Shown: piece by piece, positions 47,654 to 57,591 of the stretch
Position numbering within the stretch: position 1 is the first letter of the stretch
Layout: every line of letters begins with the position of its first letter
NCBI RefSeq assembly: GCF_000812465.1
Contig: NZ_JWMA01000006.1
Span: 1 to 64,000, forward strand
Origin: Cupriavidus sp. IDO
GTDB lineage: Bacteria > Pseudomonadota > Gammaproteobacteria > Burkholderiales > Burkholderiaceae
Length of the DNA stretch: 64,000 nucleotides
Direction: 5' to 3'
Notes under the pieces: generated by a model
Told to the model about the DNA's origin: nothing
What the model saw: the letters and a program-made list of their open reading frames with translations, nothing else
The model's database searches: none
Program-made: the position numbers and the translations under genes

Positions 47654-48652
47654 ATGACCATCCAGCTTTCGCGCCGGCGCCTGCTGCAGGCTGCCTGTGG
47701 CGCCGCGCCGGCGCTGCTTGCCCCATCCTGGCTGCGGGCGCAAGCGCCCTATCCGGGCAAGCCGATTATCGTCAAGGTCGCATTTCCCGCTGGTGGCCCG
47801 GCGGACGAATCGATCCGTGCGGCAGCGGTCGTGATGAAGCGTAGCCTGGGCCAGAACGTCATTGCCGACAACCTCCCCGGCGCAAGCGGCTCGATCTGCG
47901 CCATGAATGTGCTGCGCAGCGCCAGTGACGGCTACACCTTGCTGGGCACCACCGGCATCGACTTCCTGGTCGCGCCGCTCACCATCCCATCGGCCAGGTA
48001 TTCGCCGGAGGCGTTCAGGCTGGCGGGCTTCACCGGGATTTCGGACTTCATCCTGGTCTCGAATTCCTCGTTGTCATTTAGGAACGTCGACGAGGTCATT
48101 GCCTACGCGAAGAACCCGAAAAACCGTCCACTGTCGCTGGCGCACTGGGGCCCCGGCTCGGCCCCCCACCTGGTCGGCGCCGACTTCCAGGCCCGCACCG
48201 GCGTGCGCTTCCTGGAGGTGCCTTACAAAGGCGCGGCCCCGGTTAGCAGCGACATCGCCGGTTCACAGGTAGACCTGACTTTCATTCCCATGGGGGGCCC
48301 GACTTTCGGGATGATCAAGGCCGGCCGCTTCAAGCCGATCGGGGTCGCCAGCAAGACCCGGCATCCGGCCTTGCCCGATGTGCCCGCGCTGTCGGAAAAC
48401 AAGGCTCTGGCCGATTTCGAATACAGCCAGTGGGCAGGCGTGCTGGCCCCGCCGAATACACCGGACGCCGTGACGGCGCGCGTGGTCGATGCCATGAACG
48501 CCTGGGTGGCCAGCCCCGAGAACCGTACCCGCCGCACCGTCAACCTGCAGCGCGCGATCGAGCCGATGACGATGGCCCAGGCGCAAGCCTTCCTGAACGG
48601 CGAACACGCCAAGCTGACCCGGATTGCCAAAGGCCTGAAGCTGGCAGGGTAA
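47654..48652 (+). CDS. Bug-family periplasmic solute-binding protein
   Basis: 332-residue tripartite-tricarboxylate-type receptor (Bug/TctC). A twin-arginine-like leader (SRRRLLQAACGAAPALL, about 6-22) directs export, cut near residue 30. The family core PYPGKPIIVKVAFPAGGPADESIRA (split about 32-56) and GASGSICAMNVLRSASDGYTLL follow. Bug proteins bind small carboxylates; here the substrate is presumably what the operon degrades. No TctA/TctB membrane genes are adjacent, as is usual for Bug paralogues. An AGGAGA site precedes the ATG. Confidence 0.92.
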   Translation: MTIQLSRRRLLQAACGAAPALLAPSWLRAQAPYPGKPIIVKVAFPAGGPADESIRAAAVVMKRSLGQNVIADNLPGASGSICAMNVLRSASDGYTLLGTTGIDFLVAPLTIPSARYSPEAFRLAGFTGISDFILVSNSSLSFRNVDEVIAYAKNPKNRPLSLAHWGPGSAPHLVGADFQARTGVRFLEVPYKGAAPVSSDIAGSQVDLTFIPMGGPTFGMIKAGRFKPIGVASKTRHPALPDVPALSENKALADFEYSQWAGVLAPPNTPDAVTARVVDAMNAWVASPENRTRRTVNLQRAIEPMTMAQAQAFLNGEHAKLTRIAKGLKLAG

Positions 48653-48694
48653 TAGCGCTGATGGGGCCTGGTGCAGGCCCCATCGGCAATGCGG

Positions 48695-49504
48695 TCAGCC
48701 AGCCGCGTCGCGGCGCAGGCTGGCAAAATCGGCGGGCCGTTTCCCCAGGAACGCAGCAATGCCTTCGGCGGCCTCGGCGCCGCCCTGGGCCACGGCCATC
48801 GAGATCCGCTCAGCTTCGAGCTGGTCGTCGAGCGTGCGCTCGTGGGCATGCCGGCACAGCGCCTTGATCGATGCCATGGCCTGCCGTGGCCCTTGCGCCA
48901 GCCGCGCCGCCAGCGCGATCGCCACCGCGCCGGCCTGTCCTGCTTCAACCAGCTGGTTGACGATCCCGAAGTGCTGCAGCTGCTCCGCCGTGATGCGATC
49001 GCCGGTCAGGGCCAGCTGCGTCAGCACCTGCCGCGACAGGCTCTGCGCCAGCAGGCCCGTAATGCCGCCATCCGGTGTCAGACCCACCTTCACATAGGCG
49101 ATCGAGAAGGCCGCACCGGCCGATGCAACAATCAGGTCGCAAGCCAATGCCAGCGAGAAGCCCGCGCCGGCAGCGCCGCCTTCGACCGCTGCCACGATCG
49201 GCTTCGGATAATCGCGCAGATTGCACACCACGTCGTGCAGGTGCCCCAGGCGCTCGATGCGCTCCTCGTAGCTCAGTTCCCGCCGCTTGCTGATCAGTTC
49301 CAGGTCGCCGCCCGCACAGAAGTAGTTGTCGGCGCCGGTCAGCACGATCGCGCCAATCTCCGGATTGTCCGCGGCGGTGGCCAGCGCTGCGCGAATGTTG
49401 TCATAGAGGTCGGCCGCAATGGCATTGCGCTTGCCGGGGTTGTTGATGGTTAGCACCAGCACGCGACCTTCCGTGCGCTGCAACAGAGAAGAAAAAGTGG
49501 TCAT
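48695..49504 (-). CDS. Crotonase-fold isomerase/hydrolase, oxepin-CoA-hydrolase-like
   Basis: 269 residues. The oxyanion segment is ADNYFCAGGDLELI (about 58-71). The position of the first catalytic Glu is taken by GAGFSLALA (no Glu), and the second by TPDGGITG (Asp), so it cannot be a standard hydratase; this pattern fits PaaG-type isomerases and proteins annotated as oxepin-CoA hydrolase, alternative type. Last gene of a leftward operon (thiolase, MaoC, reductase, this gene), 32 bp after the reductase gene. Confidence 0.88.
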   Translation of the reverse strand: MTTFSSLLQRTEGRVLVLTINNPGKRNAIAADLYDNIRAALATAADNPEIGAIVLTGADNYFCAGGDLELISKRRELSYEERIERLGHLHDVVCNLRDYPKPIVAAVEGGAAGAGFSLALACDLIVASAGAAFSIAYVKVGLTPDGGITGLLAQSLSRQVLTQLALTGDRITAEQLQHFGIVNQLVEAGQAGAVAIALAARLAQGPRQAMASIKALCRHAHERTLDDQLEAERISMAVAQGGAEAAEGIAAFLGKRPADFASLRRDAAG

Positions 49505-49536
49505 GTCGTGAATTCTGTCAGTGAGGCGAGGTCCGG

Positions 49537-50475
49537 TCAGCCGGCATTCTGTTGGGCAGCGCGCTGCAACTCATAGACCTGAAGGTGGCAATAGGCCGCG
49601 CGGCTCAACGGGAGATCGCGCCCGCGTTCGGCCGCGCGTGCAATGAGATCGCCGACGATGGCGTCGGCTTCGATGCGTGGTGCGCCCTGGGCAATATCCC
49701 GCATCATCGAGGCCGCCCAGGTCGATGCACTATCCAGCAGGCGCGCCCGCATGGCATCGGCAACGGGTTCCGGGATGGGGTGGCCGCACAGCTGCGCCAC
49801 CGCCCGGCACTCCGTCATCGCGTCAAGCATCAGGCGACGACCGTCCTGCGTCTGCATGATGTCCGCCACGGTGCCTCGCATCAGGCATGTCATGACCGCG
49901 CCCGCGGCGATCATGGCCCACTTGTTCCACAGCTCCTGCCCGATCGCGCCCGATACCTCGCGCGTGCCCGCCGCCCTGGACACCAGCGCATGGAACTCCG
50001 CGGCCAGCGCCGAGGTCTGCGCGGTGCGCGGCCCGACCACCAGCCGGTCCACGCGGCCAGCGTGCAGGACGGTGCCATCCGCGGCCAGCGTTGTCGCAAT
50101 GTACGAGACGCCGCCCAGCACGCGCTCCCTGCCAAAGCGATGGTCAAGCCGGTCGTAGGCAGACAGGCCATTGAGCAGGGGCAATATCGCGGTGCCGCGG
50201 CCGACGGCCGGGCTGATCGCTGCGATCGCATCGTCAAGGTCATAGGCCTTGCAGGCGAGCACGACGAGGTCGTACTGCGCATCGACCTCGCCCGCCTGGA
50301 CTGTTCTTACCGGGCGATGGAAGTCGCCAAGCTCGCTGCGCACCGCCAGTCCATCGCGTGCCAGCGCCCGCGCGCGTCCGGGCCTCACCAGGAAAGTCAC
50401 GTCCGCGCCCGCCTCGATCAGTCGCGCGCCATAGTAGCCACCCATTGCACCGGCACCGAGTACCAATATCTTCAT
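49537..50475 (-). CDS. 2-dehydropantoate 2-reductase-like NADPH enzyme
   Basis: 312 residues with the ketopantoate reductase fold: Rossmann motif [14 protein letters not shown] (5-18), the central [12 protein letters not shown] near 73, [12 protein letters not shown] near 98-109, and [12 protein letters not shown] near 190. Annotated as PanE by family, but its place between MaoC and a crotonase gene suggests it reduces a different 2-keto or 3-keto acid in this pathway. 11 bp after MaoC. Confidence 0.85.
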   Translation of the reverse strand: MKILVLGAGAMGGYYGARLIEAGADVTFLVRPGRARALARDGLAVRSELGDFHRPVRTVQAGEVDAQYDLVVLACKAYDLDDAIAAISPAVGRGTAILPLLNGLSAYDRLDHRFGRERVLGGVSYIATTLAADGTVLHAGRVDRLVVGPRTAQTSALAAEFHALVSRAAGTREVSGAIGQELWNKWAMIAAGAVMTCLMRGTVADIMQTQDGRRLMLDAMTECRAVAQLCGHPIPEPVADAMRARLLDSASTWAASMMRDIAQGAPRIEADAIVGDLIARAAERGRDLPLSRAAYCHLQVYELQRAAQQNAG

Positions 50476-50486
50476 GATGCCCCCGT

Positions 50487-50945
50487 TTACGCGTTACCAG
50501 CGGGACGGCACTGCACGACCAGATTGACGACGCCGGCCTGCACGGGCTCGTCATGCTGGTTGAAGGTTGTGATGCGCACCTTCACGATGCCCTGATCGGG
50601 GCGCGACTTCGATGTCCGCACCTCAAGGATCTCGCTCTCGACGCGCAACTCATCGCCGGGCCGCACCGGCTTGGGCCAGCGCAGCTCCTCGAAGCCCGCG
50701 CCGACGATGCCGCCCGCGGGCCGGAGTTCGCCGTCGACCAGCAGGCGCATGGTCAGCGCCGCCGTGTGCCAGCCGCTAGCGGCCAGCCCGCGGAACAGTG
50801 TGTCGCGGGCAGTCGCGTCATCGAGGTGGAAGGGCTGCGGGTCGAACTCGGCGGCGAAGGACTTGATCCTGTCTGCCTCGACGCGCAGCCGTCCGGAACC
50901 ATATTTCTGGCCCGGCACCAGATCCTCAATGTATTGGATGTTCAT
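50487..50945 (-). CDS. MaoC-like (R)-specific enoyl-CoA hydratase
   Basis: 152-residue hotdog-fold hydratase. The catalytic motif is [17 protein letters not shown] near 30-46 with the Asp-x4-His pair of R-hydratases; [19 protein letters not shown] near 84-102 is the second hotdog hallmark. Forms an R-3-hydroxyacyl-CoA from an enoyl-CoA or a related reaction. GGAGGAG precedes the ATG at 50945. 74 bp after the thiolase gene in the same operon. Confidence 0.9.
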   Translation of the reverse strand: MNIQYIEDLVPGQKYGSGRLRVEADRIKSFAAEFDPQPFHLDDATARDTLFRGLAASGWHTAALTMRLLVDGELRPAGGIVGAGFEELRWPKPVRPGDELRVESEILEVRTSKSRPDQGIVKVRITTFNQHDEPVQAGVVNLVVQCRPAGNA

Positions 50946-51019
50946 GCTTGCTCCTCCAGGTTTCCTCACGCTGAATTCACGGACCAGCGCGCGCCCGTTG
51001 CGACACAGCCGGCGACGAA

Positions 51020-52207
51020 TCAGGCCAGCGCCTCCAGCGCCAGCGCAATCCCTTGTCCGCCGCCGATGCATAGCGTGACAATGCCGCGCCGGATGCCATC
51101 CGCGCGCATGGCATGCAGCAGGCGCGTCGTCAGCACCGCGCCGGTCGCGCCGATCGGATGGCCGTGCGCAATAGCGCCACCGTCGACATTGATGATGTCG
51201 TGAGGCAGGCCAAGCTCCGCTGCCACGGCCAGGGGCACCGTGGCAAAGGCTTCATTGATCTCGATGCGTTCGATATCGCCCAGCTGCCACCCCGCGCGCT
51301 GCAGCGCCTGCCGCACCGCCGGGACGGGGCCCAGGCCGAACAGGCCGGGCTCCACCGCGCCCACCCCGTAAGCCACCAGCCGCGCCACCGGCGCCAGCCC
51401 CTTGCCTTCGGCCAGCGAACGCTCGGCAACGATCATGGCTGCCGCCCCGCTGTTGAGCCCGGGCGCATTGCCGGCCGTGATGGTGCCATCCGGGCGGAAC
51501 GCGGGCTTGAGCCGGCTGAGCGCTTCGAGGCTGGTGTCGGGCCGGTTGGCTTCGTCCACCTGGAACATCGTCGGGCCACCCTTCCCCTTCACCTGCACGC
51601 CGACGATCTGATCGGCGAATCGCCCCTGGGACTGGGCCAGCGCGAAGTTCCGCTGCGACCGCTCGGCCCAGCGGTCCTGGGACTCGCGGCTAAGCGCATA
51701 GCGCGCGGCAAGGTCCTCGGTATGCCAGCCGGAATGCTGGCCGGAGAATGCGTCGTGCAGCCCGTCGTACAGCATGCTGTCATGCAGGACTGTATCGCCC
51801 ATGCGTTGTCCCCAACGGCCGGAGGGCATCAGGTAAGGCGCACGGTCCATGTTCTCCATGCCGCCGGCAATGGCGATGTCGACATAGCCCAGCCGTACCT
51901 CGTCCGCGGCCGTTGCGATGGCCTGCGCGCCCGAACCGCATACGCGGTTGACGGTCATCGCCGGAACCGAAACCGGCAGGCCTGCGCCGATGGCAGCCTG
52001 GCGGGCCGGGTTCATCCGGTTGCCTGCCTGGATCACATTGCCGAACACCACGCTGCCAACCTGGCCAGGATCGATTCCGGCGCCTTCCACGGCTGCACGT
52101 ATCACCGCGGCGCCGAGTTCAGTCGCCGGGATGGATTTCAATGAGCCGTTATAGGCGCCAATGGCGGTTCGCACCGGCTGGCACAGCACCACTTCTCTTG
52201 CGTTCAT
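51020..52207 (-). CDS. Acetyl-CoA acetyltransferase/thiolase, second copy
   Basis: 395-residue thiolase. Catalytic C90 in [10 protein letters not shown], His in [13 protein letters not shown] near 350 and the C-terminal Cys in TLCIGGGQG. It is only distantly related to the thiolase at 43594 (for example NRVCGSGAQ against TRFCASGLQ). First gene of the leftward operon with MaoC, reductase and isomerase. The ATG at 52207 has GGGAGA; the frame extends ten residues further. The 211-bp interval upstream shows no gene. Confidence 0.92.
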   Translation of the reverse strand: MNAREVVLCQPVRTAIGAYNGSLKSIPATELGAAVIRAAVEGAGIDPGQVGSVVFGNVIQAGNRMNPARQAAIGAGLPVSVPAMTVNRVCGSGAQAIATAADEVRLGYVDIAIAGGMENMDRAPYLMPSGRWGQRMGDTVLHDSMLYDGLHDAFSGQHSGWHTEDLAARYALSRESQDRWAERSQRNFALAQSQGRFADQIVGVQVKGKGGPTMFQVDEANRPDTSLEALSRLKPAFRPDGTITAGNAPGLNSGAAAMIVAERSLAEGKGLAPVARLVAYGVGAVEPGLFGLGPVPAVRQALQRAGWQLGDIERIEINEAFATVPLAVAAELGLPHDIINVDGGAIAHGHPIGATGAVLTTRLLHAMRADGIRRGIVTLCIGGGQGIALALEALA

Positions 52208-52418
52208 AGCACTCTCCCTTGCATGGGGCAATATCAATCGGTCGCACGCACGTCAAGCGAAGTGCAGTGCATCATGGGTGGCCTGGTCAGGCCCGTGGTA
52301 ACCCGAAGCCGATCCCGGCAAGCTCGGCGATCGACAGCGCGCCGGCAGCCAACTGCCGTCTGGTGCCGGCCCTCGATCTGGAAGAGGAAACAGTTCGCAT
52401 GGCATGTCCCTTCTGCTT

Positions 52419-52952
52419 TCAGGATTCACCCGCCGCCGGGACAGTCTGGATCTGCGCTTCGGCACTGGCGCCAGCCGACCGGGCCAGCCGCCGGTGCATG
52501 CCCTCGCTGGCAGCCGGGCCAGCCGCCATCAGGTGATCCGCTTCCGTGATCGGATGCCCGTTGGCTGCATCGACCAGCACAGGGCTGACGCTGGCGCCCG
52601 TGCGCCGGTCCACCAGCAACACGCTTTCGCCCTCGGGCGCGAAATGCTTGTTGCCCCACGCCAGCATTGCCAGCAGCACTGGGCGAAACTCATGCCCGCG
52701 CTGGGTCAGCACATATTCGGAACGCGGTGGATGGTCGCAATACGGGCGCCGCTCCAGCACGCCTTCCCCGACCAGGAAGTTCAGGCGGCGAGTCAGCATG
52801 TTGGGAGCGATGCCCAGGTTCTTCTGGAAATCGTCAAACCGGGTCACGCCGTAGAACGCTTCCCGCAAGATCAGCACGCTCCACCCTTCACCGATGCGCG
52901 CCACCGTGCGGGCGATTGGGCAAGGCGTGTCTCCAAGTGGCTTTCTATGCAT
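52419..52952 (-). CDS. HxlR-family transcriptional regulator
   Basis: 177 residues. The winged helix of the HxlR family is clear: CPIARTVARIGEGWSVLILREAF (11-33), RFDDFQKNLGIAPNMLTRRL and the wing DHPPRSEYVLTQRGHEFRPVL. The first family cysteine (C11) is conserved. The extra C-terminal 60 residues are less conserved. Start is uncertain: ATG at 52952 or TTG at 52967, neither with a good ribosome-binding site. Divergent from the RND operon, which it probably controls. Confidence 0.88.
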   Translation of the reverse strand: MHRKPLGDTPCPIARTVARIGEGWSVLILREAFYGVTRFDDFQKNLGIAPNMLTRRLNFLVGEGVLERRPYCDHPPRSEYVLTQRGHEFRPVLLAMLAWGNKHFAPEGESVLLVDRRTGASVSPVLVDAANGHPITEADHLMAAGPAASEGMHRRLARSAGASAEAQIQTVPAAGES

Positions 52953-52976
52953 GATCGACGTGGCCAAGAAATCTTG

Positions 52977-53004
52977 TTGGTATCAACATGAAAGTTAGTA
53001 TAGA
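52977..53004 (+). promoter_or_regulatory. Putative promoter of the RND efflux operon
   Basis: TTGGTA (52977-52982), 16-bp spacer, TATAGA (52999-53004). It overlaps small dyads (GTTG-GTAT-CAAC at 52976-52987, and TAGT...ACTA downstream) that could bind the HxlR regulator. Base composition drops sharply here. Confidence 0.5.
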
Positions 53005-53056
53005 GTTGAAACTATCATGATGCAAGCAAGTAGATGGGACACGGAGTGAAAGAAAG

Positions 53057-54292
53057 ATGAATCACAAATCTCAGCGCTCGCTGATCGCCGTTGCCATCGC
53101 GGCAATTCTTGGCGTGGCCGTGGCAACCTCGGTTCTGCGCCCCAGGCACGGTGGGGAAGCACGGGCCAGCACGCCGCCACCCGCACCGGCGGTGGAAGTG
53201 GCCGTCGTAGTCGGGCAGACCATCACCGAATGGGATGAGTTCTCGGGCCGGCTCGAAGCGGTGGACCGCGTGGAAATCCGTCCGCGTGTGTCCGGCACGA
53301 TCGAAACGGTGCATTTCCGCGATGGCGCCATCGTGAAGAAGGGTGATCCGCTGTTCACGATCGATCCGCGCCCGTACGCGGCCGAAGTGGCACACGCCGA
53401 AGCCGCACTCGCGGCAGCGCAGGTGCGGGCCTCGCATGCGCAGACCGAGAAGGTGCGCGCGCAGCGTCTGCTCGACGACAACGCAATCTCGCGTCGCGAA
53501 TTCGACGAGCGCATCAACGCTGCCAGCGAAACCACGGCCGACGTGCGCGGCGCGCAGGCGGCGCTGGAACTGGCGCGCCTGAACCTGGGCTACACGCGTA
53601 TCGTGGCGCCGGTCTCCGGCAAGGTATCGCGTGCGGAAATCACCGTTGGCAACCTTGTGGCTGCTGGTGCCGCATCGCCGCCGCTGACTACGGTGGTGTC
53701 GGTGTCGCCGGTATATGCAGGCTTCGATGTCGATGAACAGAGCTACCTGCGCTACACCGCGCCGGGCGCCGGCGGCGACAAGAACGACCTGCCGGTGTAC
53801 CTGGGCCTGGCCAACGAGGACGGCCATCCGCACCAGGGCAGGATCCAGTCGGTCGACAATCGCCTCGATCCGCATAGCGGCACGATCCGCGTGCGCGCGG
53901 TCTTCGACAACGAGGACGGCCGCCTGCTGCCGGGCCTGTACGGCAAGGTCAAGCTTGGTGGCGGCACGCCCCATCCGGCCGTGCTGGTCAACGATCGCGC
54001 GATCGGTACCGACCAGGGCAAGAAATTCGTGCTTGTCGCCGACAAGGCCAACAAGCTCGCGTATCGCGAAGTGGAGCTGGGGCCGACGCATGAAGGCCTG
54101 CGCGTGGTCCGCAAGGGCCTGGAGCCGGGCGAGACCATCGTCGTCAGCGGCCTGCAGCGCGTACGGCCGGGCGATACGGTGACGCCGAAGAGCGTGGCGA
54201 TGGCCTATCGCCGCGAGCTCGAACCTCGCAGCAATGGGCCGGACCGCAGGCAGGCTGCGCAACCGCAAGCCGAAAAACCCGGGGTGAGCTGA
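53057..54292 (+). CDS. RND efflux periplasmic adaptor, MexE/AcrA-like
   Basis: 411-residue membrane-fusion protein joining the inner-membrane pump to the outer-membrane channel. An uncleaved or cleaved N-terminal segment (LIAVAIAAILGVAVATSVL, 9-27) anchors or exports it; no lipobox cysteine is present. The barrel-sandwich motif RPRVSGTIETVHFRDGAIVKKGD lies near 74-96, the coiled-coil hairpin at about 105-170 and GYTRIVAPVSGKVS near 178. The Pro/Gln-rich end is variable. First gene of the operon. Confidence 0.93.
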   Translation: MNHKSQRSLIAVAIAAILGVAVATSVLRPRHGGEARASTPPPAPAVEVAVVVGQTITEWDEFSGRLEAVDRVEIRPRVSGTIETVHFRDGAIVKKGDPLFTIDPRPYAAEVAHAEAALAAAQVRASHAQTEKVRAQRLLDDNAISRREFDERINAASETTADVRGAQAALELARLNLGYTRIVAPVSGKVSRAEITVGNLVAAGAASPPLTTVVSVSPVYAGFDVDEQSYLRYTAPGAGGDKNDLPVYLGLANEDGHPHQGRIQSVDNRLDPHSGTIRVRAVFDNEDGRLLPGLYGKVKLGGGTPHPAVLVNDRAIGTDQGKKFVLVADKANKLAYREVELGPTHEGLRVVRKGLEPGETIVVSGLQRVRPGDTVTPKSVAMAYRRELEPRSNGPDRRQAAQPQAEKPGVS

Positions 54293-54388
54293 GCCCAGCC
54301 AGGCCCGCCAGACAACTTTCCCCCTTGCAGCTGCAGGCGGCGTCCGTTCCGGCGGATCGCCAGGGGAACCGCTTTCGCCGAGACCAGG

Positions 54389-57300
54389 ATGAACCTCTCG
54401 AAATTCTTTATCGATCGCCCGATCTTCGCGGGCGTGCTGTCGGTGCTGATCTTCCTGATTGGCGCCATATCGGTGTTCAAACTGCCGATCTCGGAGTACC
54501 CGGAAGTGGTCCCGCCTTCGGTGGTGGTGCGCGCGCAGTTCCCCGGCGCCAATCCCAAGGTGATCGCCGAAACCGTGGCCACGCCTCTGGAAGAGCAGAT
54601 CAACGGCGTCGAGGACATGCTCTACATGTCGTCGCAGGCCAACAGCGACGGCAACCTGACGCTGACGGTGACCTTCAAGCTCGGCACCGACCCGGACAAG
54701 GCGCAGCAGCTGGTGCAGAACCGCGTCTCGCAAGCCGAGCCGCGCCTGCCCGAAGACGTGCGCCGCCTGGGCATCACCACGGTCAAGAGCTCGCCGGACC
54801 TGACCATGGTGGTCCACCTGATCTCGCCGAACAATCGTTACGACATGACGTACCTGCGCAACTACGCGGTGATCAACGTCAAGGACCGCCTGGAGCGGAT
54901 CCAGGGCGTGGGCCTGGTGAAGCTGTTCGGCTCGGGCGACTACTCGATGCGGGTGTGGCTTGACCCGGAGAAAGTCGCCGAGCGGCAGCTGACTGCCGCG
55001 GAAGTGGTCAAAGCGATCCGCGAGCAGAACGTGCAGGTGGCCGCGGGCGTGATCGGGCAATCGCCGTCGCTGCCCGGAACCGACCTGCAACTGTCGGTGA
55101 ACGCCCAGGGTCGCCTGCAAACCGTGGAGGAGTTTGGCGACATCATCGTCAAGACGTCGCCGGACGGTGCGGTGACCTACCTCAAGGACATCGCGCGGAT
55201 TGAACTCGGTGCATCGGAATATGCGCTGCGCTCCCTGCTCGACAACCAGTCCGCAGTGGGCCTGCCGATCTTCCAGTCACCAGGCTCGAACGCGCTCCAG
55301 ATCTCGGAAGACGTGCGCAAGACGATGGAGGAGCTCAAGCAGAACTTCCCGGAGGGCCTCGACTACCGCATCGCTTACGATCCAACCCGCTTCGTGCAAC
55401 ACAGCATCGATGCGGTGGTGCATACGCTGTTCGAGGCCATCGCGCTGGTGGTGCTGGTGGTGATCCTGTTCCTGCAGACCTGGCGCGCGTCGATCATTCC
55501 GCTGCTGGCGGTGCCGGTGTCGATTGTGGGCACCTTCGGGCTGATGCATGCGTTCGGCTTCTCGATCAACGCGCTGTCGCTGTTCGGGCTGGTGCTTGCC
55601 ATTGGGATCGTGGTCGATGACGCGATCGTGGTGGTGGAGAATGTTGAACGCAATATCGAAGAGGGGCTGACACCGAAGGAGGCCACCTACAAGGCCATGC
55701 GCGAGGTCAGCGGCCCCATCATCGCGATCGCGCTGACGCTGATCGCCGTGTTCGTGCCGCTGGCCTTCATGACCGGCCTGACTGGCCAGTTCTACAAGCA
55801 GTTCGCCCTGACGATCTCGATCTCGACCATTATCTCGGCGTTCAACTCGCTGACGCTGTCGCCAGCGCTGTCGGCCCTGCTGCTCAAGGGCCACGATGCG
55901 CCCAAGGACTGGCTGTCACGCTGGATGGACCGTGTGTTCGGCGGCTTCTTCAAGCGCTTCAACCAATTCTTCGGCCGCAGTGCCGACAGCTATGGCCGCG
56001 GCGTGAAGGGGGTAATCCGCCGCAAGGGCTCGGTGTTCGGCGTCTATGCGGTGATGCTGCTGGCCGCCTGGGGCGTGTTCCAGCTGGTGCCGAAGGGCTT
56101 CGTGCCGGCGCAGGACAAGCAATACCTGGTCAGCTTTGCCCGGCTGCCCGACGGCGCCACGCTCGACCGCAGCGAGGACGTGATCCGCCGCATGTCGGAG
56201 ATCGCGCTCAAGCACCCGGGCGTGCAATCGGCGGTGGCCTTCCCGGGCCTGTCGATCAACGGCTTCACCAACAGCCCGAGCGCGGGCATCCTGTTCGTCG
56301 GCCTCAAGCCGTTCGACGAGCGCAAGAGCAAGGAACTGTCCGGCAAAGCGATCGCGGCCAGCCTGAACAAGCAGTTTGCGTCGATCCAGGATGCGTACAT
56401 CGGCGTGTTCCCCCCGCCGCCCGTGCAGGGGCTCGGCACGATCGGTGGTTTCAAGATGATCATCGAGGATCGGGCCGCGCTCGGCTATGACGCGCTGTTC
56501 GAAGCGACCAAGGCATACCTGGCCAAGGCGCGCGCCACGCCCGAGCTGGCCGGCGTTTTCAGCAACTACCAGATCAACGTGCCGCAGCTCGACGTGCAGC
56601 TTGACCGGACCAAGGCCAAGCAGCTCGGCGTGCCCGTGACCGACGTGTTCGACACGCTGCAGACCTACCTGGGCTCGGCCTACGTCAACGATTTCAACCG
56701 CTTTGGCCGCACCTACCAGGTCCGGGTGCAGGCCGACGCCCAGTTCCGCCAGCACGCCGAGGACATCCTGCAGTTGAAGACGCGCAACGCCGCAGGCGAC
56801 ATGGTCCCGCTGTCGTCGCTGGTCAGGGTGAAGCAGAGCTTTGGCCCGGACAGCGTGATCCGCTACAACGCCTTCACGGCAGCCGACATCAACGGCGGGC
56901 CCGCGCCCGGCTTCTCGTCGGGGCAGGCGCAGGCCGCCGCCGAGCGGATCGCTGCCGAGACCCTGCCCAAGGGCATCGGCTTCGAATGGACCGACCTGAC
57001 CTACCAGGACATCCTGGCCGGCAATGCGGGGGTGTGGATTTTCCCGCTGTGCGTGCTGCTGGTGTTCCTGGTGCTGGCTGCCCAGTACGAAAGCTTGACG
57101 CTGCCGCTGGCGGTGATCCTGATCGTGCCGATGAGCCTGCTGGCCGCCATGACCGGTGTGTGGCTGACGCGTGGCGACAACAATATCTTCACGCAGATCG
57201 GTTTCATCGTGCTGGTGGGCCTGTCGGCGAAGAACGCGATCCTGATCGTCGAGTTCGCGCGTGAGCTGGAGCACCACGGCCGCAGCATCGTACAGGCCGC

Positions 57301-57580
57301 GATCGAGGCCAGCCGGCTGCGCCTGCGCCCGATCCTGATGACTTCGTTCGCCTTCATCATGGGTGTGGTGCCGCTGGTGGTATCGACCGGCGCCGGCGCC
57401 GAAATGCGTCATGCGATGGGTGTGGCGGTGTTCGCCGGCATGTTGGGGGTGACGTTCTTCGGGCTGTTCCTCACGCCGGTGTTCTATGTGGCGCTGCGGC
57501 TGCTGGCCACACGCGGCCAGCGTCGCCAGGCAATCGCGCAGGACACCTCGGCCGCGCAAGCCGCGGCCTCGGCGGAATAA
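54389..57580 (+). CDS. RND multidrug efflux pump, MexF-like (HAE1)
   Basis: 1063-residue inner-membrane proton antiporter. Opens MNLSKFFIDRPIFAGVLSVL as usual for the family. The proton-relay aspartates are visible in helix 4 (VVDDAIVVVENVERN, about 410). Two large periplasmic loops and twelve helices are expected and fit the length. The sequence is closest in feel to MexF, consistent with the MexE-like adaptor. Typical substrates are chloramphenicol, quinolones or aromatic compounds, not determinable here. Confidence 0.95.
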   Translation: MNLSKFFIDRPIFAGVLSVLIFLIGAISVFKLPISEYPEVVPPSVVVRAQFPGANPKVIAETVATPLEEQINGVEDMLYMSSQANSDGNLTLTVTFKLGTDPDKAQQLVQNRVSQAEPRLPEDVRRLGITTVKSSPDLTMVVHLISPNNRYDMTYLRNYAVINVKDRLERIQGVGLVKLFGSGDYSMRVWLDPEKVAERQLTAAEVVKAIREQNVQVAAGVIGQSPSLPGTDLQLSVNAQGRLQTVEEFGDIIVKTSPDGAVTYLKDIARIELGASEYALRSLLDNQSAVGLPIFQSPGSNALQISEDVRKTMEELKQNFPEGLDYRIAYDPTRFVQHSIDAVVHTLFEAIALVVLVVILFLQTWRASIIPLLAVPVSIVGTFGLMHAFGFSINALSLFGLVLAIGIVVDDAIVVVENVERNIEEGLTPKEATYKAMREVSGPIIAIALTLIAVFVPLAFMTGLTGQFYKQFALTISISTIISAFNSLTLSPALSALLLKGHDAPKDWLSRWMDRVFGGFFKRFNQFFGRSADSYGRGVKGVIRRKGSVFGVYAVMLLAAWGVFQLVPKGFVPAQDKQYLVSFARLPDGATLDRSEDVIRRMSEIALKHPGVQSAVAFPGLSINGFTNSPSAGILFVGLKPFDERKSKELSGKAIAASLNKQFASIQDAYIGVFPPPPVQGLGTIGGFKMIIEDRAALGYDALFEATKAYLAKARATPELAGVFSNYQINVPQLDVQLDRTKAKQLGVPVTDVFDTLQTYLGSAYVNDFNRFGRTYQVRVQADAQFRQHAEDILQLKTRNAAGDMVPLSSLVRVKQSFGPDSVIRYNAFTAADINGGPAPGFSSGQAQAAAERIAAETLPKGIGFEWTDLTYQDILAGNAGVWIFPLCVLLVFLVLAAQYESLTLPLAVILIVPMSLLAAMTGVWLTRGDNNIFTQIGFIVLVGLSAKNAILIVEFARELEHHGRSIVQAAIEASRLRLRPILMTSFAFIMGVVPLVVSTGAGAEMRHAMGVAVFAGMLGVTFFGLFLTPVFYVALRLLATRGQRRQAIAQDTSAAQAAASAE

Positions 57581-57591
57581 GGGTGAACGGC

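Noticed and set aside
52208..52418. Possible small gene between thiolase 2 and the HxlR gene
   Set aside because: Minus-strand frames of 37-70 codons exist but they lack a ribosome-binding site, family similarity or convincing codon bias.
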